Positions 57,675 through 64,000 of a DNA stretch of 64,000 nt are shown piece after piece; within the stretch, counting starts at the first letter, position 1; the number at the start of each line of letters is the position of its first letter. The stretch is taken from NCBI GenBank assembly GCA_015709675.1, contig CP054182.1:3947448-4011447 (forward strand). Direction: 5' to 3'. The position numbers were made by a program, and so were the translations under genes. Source of the stretch: Ignavibacteriales bacterium. GTDB taxonomy: Bacteria; Bacteroidota; Ignavibacteria; Ignavibacteriales; Ignavibacteriaceae. The notes beneath the pieces were generated by a model that searched no databases, was not told the DNA's origin, and saw only the letters and a program-made list of their open reading frames with translations.

Positions 57675-58556
57675 TTGCCCGTCGGCGAACTTTTTGCACT
57701 CCTTACCGCCCTGCTCTGGTCCGGAACCGCCCTCTGCTTCGCGGAAGCTTCACGAAGAATAGGAACCTATCAGCTAAATATCAACCGTCTGCTCATCGCG
57801 ACGGTTTTTCTCAGTATTACCATCGTGATTGGCGGACTGAATTTTCAGCTCTCCACTGAACAGGTACTGTATCTTGCCGCGAGCGGAATTGTGGGTCTGG
57901 TCTTCGGGGATACCTTTCTCTTTAAAGCGTATCAGGAAATAGGCCCGAGAAACGCAATGCTGGTGATGTCACTTTCCCCCGGTATGGCAGCCATCATGAG
58001 TTACTTTCTGTTCGGAGAGACTATTTCGGCAATTGGGATCGCCGGCATCGTTGTCACACTGGGGGGTGTTGCCTTTGTCGTGTACGGAAGAAATCCGGCA
58101 ACCAAGGAACATATTTCCGCAAGCGGGTTGTGGTTCTCACTTCTCAGTGCATTAGGTCAGGCAGGGGGGCTGGTGCTGGCGAAAATGGCATTTAATGTTT
58201 CTGATATTAACGGTTTTGTCGCCACGTTCTACCGGATTTTCTTTTCGGTGATTATCCTTTTTATCATGGGAGTCACCACGCGTATATATAAAAATCCGGT
58301 CACCCTTTTCAAAGAGCATGTAACCGCGTTCAAGTTTACCCTCGCGGGTGCAATCATGGGGCCGTTTCTGGGTATTACCGCAAGCTTAATTGCAATCAGT
58401 ACTGCCAAGGTTGGTATTGCCTCTACGCTGATGTCCATCGTACCGGTAACTATGCTTCCCCTGGTATATATCTTTTACAAAGAAAAAATTCCTGCTAAAG
58501 GAATCATCGGGGCTGTTATCGCGGTAGCGGGAGTGGCGATACTGGTACTTAGATAA
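57675..58556 (+). CDS. EamA/DMT-family transporter
   Basis: 293 residues from a TTG start with AGGA six bases upstream. Ten membrane helices in two EamA repeats: PVGELFALLTALLWSGTALCFAEASRR at the start and SGLWFSLLSALGQAGGLVLAKMAF at the middle. Probably an exporter or importer of small metabolites; substrate not inferable. Confidence 0.9.
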   Translation: MPVGELFALLTALLWSGTALCFAEASRRIGTYQLNINRLLIATVFLSITIVIGGLNFQLSTEQVLYLAASGIVGLVFGDTFLFKAYQEIGPRNAMLVMSLSPGMAAIMSYFLFGETISAIGIAGIVVTLGGVAFVVYGRNPATKEHISASGLWFSLLSALGQAGGLVLAKMAFNVSDINGFVATFYRIFFSVIILFIMGVTTRIYKNPVTLFKEHVTAFKFTLAGAIMGPFLGITASLIAISTAKVGIASTLMSIVPVTMLPLVYIFYKEKIPAKGIIGAVIAVAGVAILVLR

Positions 58557-59001
58557 TTGATAATGGAGAATGGAAACTGGAAAATTAAGAAAGTGATTTC
58601 CTCCAATTTTTAACGATTACCATTCATAGGGGAAATAATAATATTAGTTTTTGTAGCGCCACGCCGCGGCGTGGCGGTTGGGGGCAACATGGAATTGCAA
58701 ATCATTAAATATTTGATTCTTCGATTAAGATGGTTTGAGGTGTCGCCAGATTATCATCTGGCGGTACGAAATGTTGGTGAGTCTTATTCAATTTTATACA
58801 TCGACCAGATTCCTGCACACCAATCAAGCAGCAAAGATAATTCAGGTTTGTAGCGCCACGCCGAGGCTTGGCGGTTGGGGGCAATATGGAATTGCAAATC
58901 ATTAAATATTTGATTCTCCGATTAAGATGGCTCGTGGTGGTGCAAGATTGTCATCTGGCGGTACGACTATCACTGATTTACGCAAAAGTTTATGCAACAG
59001 A
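58557..59001. repeat. Two copies of a composite hairpin element
   Basis: Copy 1 (58649-58779) and copy 2 (58847-58969) each contain GTAG followed by a palindrome (CGCCACGCCGCGGCGTGGCG, perfect at 58657-58676; CGCCACGCCGAGGCTTGGCG at 58854-58873). Then come GTTGGGGGCAA, about 65 nt of conserved DNA, and a second hairpin CGCCAGAT-TATC-ATCTGGCG followed by GTACGA. The GTAG foot next to a palindrome is the layout of REP sequences. A short TTGATAA/TGGAGAA heptamer run starts at 58555. Confidence 0.85.
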
Positions 59002-59850
59002 TTACTTGAAAACACGACTCCCATTAGTTTGCAAAAACGCCTCATAACTTAACCTGAATTTCGTATCTTTAAATTTTTCATCAATTGCGAACTCATAATT
59101 ACTCACTAAAGCAAAACTTTTAATTCGCAGCTTGCCATAATACCCGGTAGAATTACGAAAATAAATTAGATCATTGGGCTTCACGGAAATAGTACTTTCA
59201 TAACCAGTTTCAGGCGCAATATCAGCGTTGGAAAGCGTTACCCCATTAGCTGCACTTACTGAAAGGGATGCATCAATTGAATAGGTTGCTTTCAATGTAA
59301 TAATAAACTGAAGTGCATAGCTGTATGAACCCTCAAAAGAAACTTGTTTCAATCGGTACTCATACAGTGGTGAGGGAGAGCTGTTATCCTCAAACATATA
59401 ATTGTGCGCCTCATTTGAGGTTCCTGCTCCGGCTACAAAAGCAATAGTTTTAAAATTACTCGAACCGTCCTTCCTTTCAATGCTCCATCCTCTGTTTTGA
59501 TGCTCATTTGTTGTTGACCAAAAAATCCTCGTATATGTGGGGTTCAAGCTAACTCCGGTATTTGCATACATAACAGTGTCTGAGGTTCCAACCTGAAGAT
59601 GATAGGACTCGATCGAGATGGGACTAAGTTTGTACTTCGTAAAGAAGAATAAATCTTTTTCCCCTGCACTCAACATAATATTAGATGTATCAATATTTTG
59701 AGTGGAATCTAAATGTACCCTAAACTCCTTTTCAAGAGTTTTAGACTGATACAAAACAGAACTGTTTTCTGCATTACTAGGATGTTCTTTGCATCCATAA
59801 TGCGCGATCAAAACGAAGAAAAGAATCAAGTGCGTATATTTCAAACCCAT
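59002..59850 (-). CDS. AT-richer lipoprotein with FN3-like domain
   Basis: 282 residues with a lipobox (FFVLIAHYGCKEHP). Residues about 100-200 contain FWSTTNEHQNRGWSIERKDGSS...LYEYRLKQVSFEGSYSYALQ, the same segment seen in T9SS-type secreted proteins such as the protease at 32548, but no sorting domain follows. A possible Spy/auto-transporter-like end is not recognised. Base composition is visibly AT-richer than its neighbours and it lies between two repeat fields. Possibly a transferred or degenerating gene. Confidence 0.6.
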   Translation of the reverse strand: MGLKYTHLILFFVLIAHYGCKEHPSNAENSSVLYQSKTLEKEFRVHLDSTQNIDTSNIMLSAGEKDLFFFTKYKLSPISIESYHLQVGTSDTVMYANTGVSLNPTYTRIFWSTTNEHQNRGWSIERKDGSSNFKTIAFVAGAGTSNEAHNYMFEDNSSPSPLYEYRLKQVSFEGSYSYALQFIITLKATYSIDASLSVSAANGVTLSNADIAPETGYESTISVKPNDLIYFRNSTGYYGKLRIKSFALVSNYEFAIDEKFKDTKFRLSYEAFLQTNGSRVFK

Positions 59851-60770
59851 AAAAACTCCTGTCTTGGTTAATTCTCAAAAATTTCGTGGCTAAAATTTCT
59901 TTTGAGAATGCTGGTTTGCAAAAATAGAGAAAATGATGAAAAATCACCAATTACTTTCAGAACTTTACTCGCTTTGCGTTTAGTCTCCGAAACAATCGAT
60001 GATTTTAAGCACCTTAATGATAATAGATTGTGTCGAAAGGTCTCTCTAACGTGATGGGTAATGAATTTCAAGATCTGTAAACGATGTCCTGCGATTTTTT
60101 GGTTGTTAGGATTTGGGGTGGCGACAGATTATCATCTGGCGGTACGAAAAAGTGTTAGCGATGTCCTGCTATTTTCTGACTGTTAGGGTTTGGAGTGCGA
60201 CAGATTATCATCTGTCGGACGGAAAAGTATTAGCGATGTCCTGCTATTTTCTGACTGTTGGGTTTGGGGTACCAACAGATTTTTATCTGCCGGGACGGAA
60301 TACGAAAATTTCAGGAGCATTCTTCATTCTTTCATTGTTCATTATTCATTTAGGCAGACAGATTATCATCTGCCGGTACAAAAAAGTGTTAGCGATGTCC
60401 TGCGATTTTTTGACTGTTAGGGTTTGAGGTGGCGCCAGATTATCATCTGGCGGTACGAAAAACTGTTAGCGATGTATTACGATTTTTTGGTTGTTAGGAT
60501 TTGGGGTGGCGACAGATTATTATCTGCCGGTACAAAAAAGTGTTAGCGATGTCCTGCGATTTTTTGGCTGTTAGGATTTTGGGGCAACGCCCTATTATTA
60601 TCAGCCCGCCTTAGTCAGGAAAAGTTAGGACGTATCCCTACTGAAGCGGATTGCGGTTACTTTCCGGCCCTGCAATTCTCCATTTTCCATTCTCCCTTTT
60701 CCATTACTCCCCCGTTTTCCCCTGAAAATTCCGTAAATTTGTGTTTTTGTTAAAATATTTCCCCTGACAG
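59851..60770. repeat. Tandem 76-bp hairpin-repeat field upstream of valS
   Basis: About five fuller and two partial copies of a roughly 76-bp unit lie from 60080 to 60600 (starts near 60080, 60152, 60226, 60386, 60462, 60540; a partial at 60355). Each unit has GTGTTAGCGATGTCCTGC, a T-run, and a hairpin with core CAGAT-TATC-ATCTG followed by GTAC-A. The third copy is interrupted by TTCATTG/TTCATTA heptamers (60320-60350). The remaining 150 nt before valS include CCATTTTCC words (60678-60710). No gene. Confidence 0.85.
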
Positions 60771-63380
60771 ATGAGCAATCAGCCCGAATTAGCCAAAGCA
60801 TACAATCCTTCTGAAGTTGAAGATAAGTGGTACAGGAAATGGGAGGAAGAGAAAATCTTCCGCTCGGTGCCTGAATCAGGTAAAAAGCCCTATACCATCG
60901 TTATTCCCCCGCCGAACATTACCGGCAGCCTGACCATGGGGCATATCCTGAATAACACCATCCAGGATATTTTCATCCGGCTTAAAAGGATGCAGGGATT
61001 CAACGCCTGCTGGGTGCCAGGGACCGATCATGCCTCCATTGCCACAGAGACCAAGGTTTATAACTTCCTGAAAGACCAGGGAATCAACAAATATGAAATC
61101 GGCCGTGAGGAATTCCTGAAGCACTGCTACGAATGGAAGGATAAATACGGCGGGCTGATCATTCAGCAGCTCAGGAAGCTCGGCGTCAGCTGTGACTGGG
61201 ACCGTGAGCGCTTCACCATGGATGAGGATTATTATAAAAAAGTCGTCAGCTCATTTGTCGAACTCTACAATGAAGGAAAAATCTACCGAGGCTACCGTCT
61301 TGTGAACTGGTGCCCTGTTTCAAAAAGCGCTATCTCAGATGAAGAAGTTATACCGCGCCAGGTTCAGGGAAAACTCACCTATATCAAATATCCGGTCAAA
61401 GGTGAAAGCGGATATATAACGGTTGCAACCACACGTCCTGAAACGATGCTTGGTGATACCGGCGTTGCGGTAAATCCGGAGGATGAACGATATATAGCAT
61501 ATATAGGCAAAACAATTGTCCTGCCTCTGACCGGAAGAGAAATTCCTGTTTTCGCTGACCAGTATGTTGATAAAACCTTCGGCACAGGCGCAGTGAAAGT
61601 AACTCCGGCACACGACCCCAACGATTATGAAATGGGAGTTCGCCATGGCCTTGAGATGATCAATATCTTTAATGAAGATGCATCACTCAACCATAACGCA
61701 CCGGAAGAGTATCAGGGGCTTGACCGCTATGCAGCCAGAGAGAAAGTTGTTCACCGCCTGCAGGAGCTTGGCCTGATTGAAAAGATTGAAGAACATCTGC
61801 ACAACGTCGGTTACTCAGAACGGGGCGGAGTTCCGATTGAGCCATATCTGAGCGAACAGTGGTTCATGAAGATGGAAGAACTGAGCAAGCCTGCTCTTGA
61901 TGCTGTTGTTAATAAGGAAGTGAATTTCCATCCTGCTCACTGGGTCAAGACATATGAGCACTGGATGTCAGGCATACGCGACTGGTGTATATCCCGCCAG
62001 CTTTGGTGGGGGCACCGCATTCCGGTATGGTACCACAAGGATACCAAAGAAATGTATGTTAACGCGGTTCCTCCGGCTGATATACAAAACTGGCATCAGG
62101 ACGATGATGTTCTTGACACCTGGGCTTCATCATGGCTCTGGGCGCATGATGTGTTCCGCACTGATGAAGAACAGAAGTATTATCTGCCGACCGATCTGCT
62201 GGTCACCGCGCCTGATATTATCTTTTTCTGGGTTGCGCGTATGATTATGGCAACCATTCATTTCAAAAAAGAGATTCCGTTCAGGGATGTATACTTTACT
62301 TCAGTGATACGCGATCTGCAGGGACGCAAGATGAGCAAATCGCTCGGCAATTCCCCCGACCCGATTGAGGTGATTAATGAATACGGCGCTGATGCACTAC
62401 GCTTCACCATCATCTATCTTGCTCCGCTCGGGCAGGATGTGCTTTTTTCAGCCGAGAAGAGTGAGTTCGGAAGAAACTTTGCCAACAAATTATGGAATGC
62501 AGGACGTTTCCTCCTGATGAACAAAGGGAGTGAAGATATATCATCAGCAGTGCTGCTCGAGGATGATCTGGTTGACAAGTGGATTAACTCCCGCCTGAAC
62601 CGGACCCTGCGCGATCTGGAAGAGTCCATGAGCAGGTTCGATATTAACATTGCGTCAAAGACGATATACTCATTTGTCTGGAATGATTTCTGCGACTGGT
62701 ATATCGAGCTGATCAAAAACAAGCTGTATTCACAGGATCCGGCAGTGAAAGGATCGGCACTCAAAAAAGCCGCGGGTATTTTTGAATCATTGCTTCAGAT
62801 TGTGCATCCGTTCATGCCGTTTATCACCGAAGAACTGTGGCAGGCATTCGGCACGGAGGACTCAAGAAAGAGTATTTCTGTATCAGGATATCCTGTTTCA
62901 GATCTGACGAAAATTGATGACACCGTTGAAAAGGAAATGGGACTGCTGCAGGATGTGATCACCGGAGTCCGTAATATCCGCGGTGAGATGAATATACCGC
63001 CTTCAAAGGCGCTCGAAGTTTTTGTCCGCGGCGCTTCCCTTTCGCCGGTGTATGCCGAGTATATAAAGAAGCTTGCTAAAGCTTCTGAAGTAACCATCTC
63101 CGAAAATCTGACAAAGCCGCCCAAGTCAGCATCTTCAGTAGTACGCGACTGCGAAATTTTCGTTCCGCTTGAAGGGCTGATTGATCTTGAGGCAGAGCGT
63201 GCACGTCTTGAGAAGGAGATCACCCGTCTTAAGGGAGCGCTTACCGGTGTTGAAAAGAAACTGGCAAATCAGTCATTCGTCTCAAATGCTCCTGCTGATG
63301 TAGTAGCGAAGGAGAAAGCGAAGCAGAATGACTGGAAACTGCAGATTGAGAAGCTTGAGGAGAGCCTCAAAAATCTGTAA
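60771..63380 (+). CDS. valS: Valine-tRNA ligase
   Basis: 869 residues, normal length. The class I signature is PPPNITGSLTMGHILN, with the CP1 editing domain (TTRPETMLGDTGVAVNP; HDPNDYEMG). The KMSKS loop is GRKMSKSLGNSPDP, the anticodon-binding domain follows, and the C-terminal coiled coil starts LEAERARLEKEITRLKG. It attaches valine to tRNA-Val and edits threonine. The promoter must lie inside or just after the repeat field upstream. A heptamer remnant begins 20 nt after the stop. Confidence 0.98.
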   Translation: MSNQPELAKAYNPSEVEDKWYRKWEEEKIFRSVPESGKKPYTIVIPPPNITGSLTMGHILNNTIQDIFIRLKRMQGFNACWVPGTDHASIATETKVYNFLKDQGINKYEIGREEFLKHCYEWKDKYGGLIIQQLRKLGVSCDWDRERFTMDEDYYKKVVSSFVELYNEGKIYRGYRLVNWCPVSKSAISDEEVIPRQVQGKLTYIKYPVKGESGYITVATTRPETMLGDTGVAVNPEDERYIAYIGKTIVLPLTGREIPVFADQYVDKTFGTGAVKVTPAHDPNDYEMGVRHGLEMINIFNEDASLNHNAPEEYQGLDRYAAREKVVHRLQELGLIEKIEEHLHNVGYSERGGVPIEPYLSEQWFMKMEELSKPALDAVVNKEVNFHPAHWVKTYEHWMSGIRDWCISRQLWWGHRIPVWYHKDTKEMYVNAVPPADIQNWHQDDDVLDTWASSWLWAHDVFRTDEEQKYYLPTDLLVTAPDIIFFWVARMIMATIHFKKEIPFRDVYFTSVIRDLQGRKMSKSLGNSPDPIEVINEYGADALRFTIIYLAPLGQDVLFSAEKSEFGRNFANKLWNAGRFLLMNKGSEDISSAVLLEDDLVDKWINSRLNRTLRDLEESMSRFDINIASKTIYSFVWNDFCDWYIELIKNKLYSQDPAVKGSALKKAAGIFESLLQIVHPFMPFITEELWQAFGTEDSRKSISVSGYPVSDLTKIDDTVEKEMGLLQDVITGVRNIRGEMNIPPSKALEVFVRGASLSPVYAEYIKKLAKASEVTISENLTKPPKSASSVVRDCEIFVPLEGLIDLEAERARLEKEITRLKGALTGVEKKLANQSFVSNAPADVVAKEKAKQNDWKLQIEKLEESLKNL

Positions 63381-63515
63381 TCTGAAGAATGAATGATGAA
63401 GTATGAATTCATCCATGATTTTTCTTAGAACATGCAATTTCAGGAAAGATTGTATATAGCGGCGCGATTTAAATTGTCAGACATTATTAATTGCTAAATA
63501 CTCATTACTAATTCT
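63381..63515. other. Spacer between valS and the end repeat field
   Basis: Holds short heptamer-like words (GAATGATGAAGTATGAA; TACTCATTACTAATTC) and otherwise nothing recognisable. No terminator hairpin with a T-run is obvious after valS. Confidence 0.5.
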
Positions 63516-64000
63516 AATGTCATCCCTCTGGGATTTTGTTTGATGGATTCCAATTGATTGCTACAAAAATTTCATCCCTTCGGGATTTTTTTAACTTCGA
63601 AGGCGTGTTATTATTGTAGAAAAAGAATACCAGAGAACACCCGTCCAAACGCCTAGGGCGTGACATTTTATTTGATATATTAACGCACACCGCCCGAAGA
63701 TGCCTTTATAATGTCATCCCTTCGGGATTTTGGATTGCCTTCTCAAATTGAATCCTACAGTAATGTCATCCCTCCGGGATTTTGTTTTATAGATTCCAAT
63801 TCATTGCTACAGAAATTTCATCCCTCCGGGATTTTTTAACGCCGAAGGGGTGACATTATTGTAGAATCGGATCATTGCAAGTGCCGTGAAAAACACCGAA
63901 GGCGTGACATTTTATGTGATATATTAACCCACACCACCCGCAGATGCATTTACAATGTCATCCCTCCGGGATTTTGGTTTGCTTTCTCAAATTGAATCCT
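63516..64000. repeat. Composite REP-type array with 246-bp tandem period, runs off the window
   Basis: Two successive copies of a 246-bp block (63516-63761 and 63762 to the window end). Each carries hairpins in both orientations: AATGTCATCCC-TNN-GGGATTTT, AATTTCATCCC-TNC-GGGATTTT, and inverted GGCGTGACATT or GGGGTGACATTATTGTAG forms. The hairpins match those bracketing the transposase at 25600. Stems vary (CCCTTCGGG, CCCTCCGGG, CCCTCTGGG, CGCCTTCGGCG). Confidence 0.9.

Noticed and set aside
58671-58853. 60-codon plus-strand frame and the overlapping minus frame
   Set aside because: Lies wholly in the composite hairpin element, with no ribosome site or family features.
59868-60071. 67-codon minus-strand frame upstream of the AT-rich lipoprotein
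   Set aside because: No ribosome site, no recognisable features, AT-rich sequence where chance frames are expected.
60113-60427. Frame of about 104 codons with repeated MSCYFLTV
   Set aside because: It is translated hairpin-repeat DNA; a second frame through the same repeats is equally open.

Overview
The window (64 kb, moderate GC) looks like a chromosome segment from the Ignavibacteria/Chlorobiota side of the Bacteroidota supergroup. The strongest hints are secreted proteins ending in a type IX-secretion-like C-terminal domain with the 'QNYPNPFNP' signature (32548-35865 and 55451-56251), a type B L31, a GlmU-like protein of the alternative bacterial type, and a DUF6913-like protein. This placement is an inference from gene content; no rRNA gene is present.

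Layout. 0-5.6 kb: edge of an NAD-dependent epimerase, a duplicated-fold membrane protein, elongation factor P, a large hybrid histidine kinase, a PAP2 phosphatase. 5.7-15.7 kb: one long minus-strand gene train reading bamD - thioesterase - beta-propeller (VCBS) protein - secreted HExxH metalloprotease - ccmA - ccmB - ccmC - ccmD - ccmE - ccmF. It is a cytochrome c maturation operon of the CcmE-CxxxY ('System I*'-like) type joined to envelope genes. 15.9-16.9 kb: a RES/Xre toxin-antitoxin pair with a visible promoter/operator. 17-21.3 kb: an AttEFGH-like ABC exporter set. 21.5-25.3 kb: orphan AmmeMemoRadiSam radical SAM enzyme, TlpA-type lipoprotein, alpha/beta hydrolase. 25.3-26.3 kb: IS200-type HUH transposase bracketed by REP-like hairpins. 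26.4-32.2 kb: lipoprotein, octapeptide-repeat membrane protein, multi-PAS kinase, tRNA-Lys(CUU), GT-C-like membrane protein behind a tandemly duplicated leader. 32.5-39.2 kb: secreted trypsin-fold protease, exported D-Ala-D-Ala dipeptidase, crtB/crtI. 39.9-42.3 kb: decaheme cytochrome lipoprotein plus tandem-rhodanese lipoprotein, plausible clients of the Ccm system. 42.5-49.2 kb: GAF kinase, unknown proteins, a frameshifted methyltransferase, sodium/solute symporter, STAS protein. 49.2-58.6 kb: ligA, RodZ-like, rsmB, GlmU-like, rpmE2, T9SS-like secreted protein, esterase, EamA transporter. 58.6-64 kb: repeat-rich DNA around an AT-richer lipoprotein gene, valS, and a composite REP-type array that runs off the window.

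The most unusual property is in the spaces between genes. At least fifteen intergenic stretches are built from degenerate heptamers in strict 7-nt phase (TTATGAA, TTAGTAA, TTCATAA, TTTTTCA, CCAGGAA, AATGGAT and variants), often touching or entering the 3' ends of genes. They resemble the STRR heptamer repeats known from filamentous cyanobacteria. A second layer consists of several hairpin (REP-like) families whose stems vary by compensatory changes. Together these make repeat/hairpin systems the most promising undescribed biology here.
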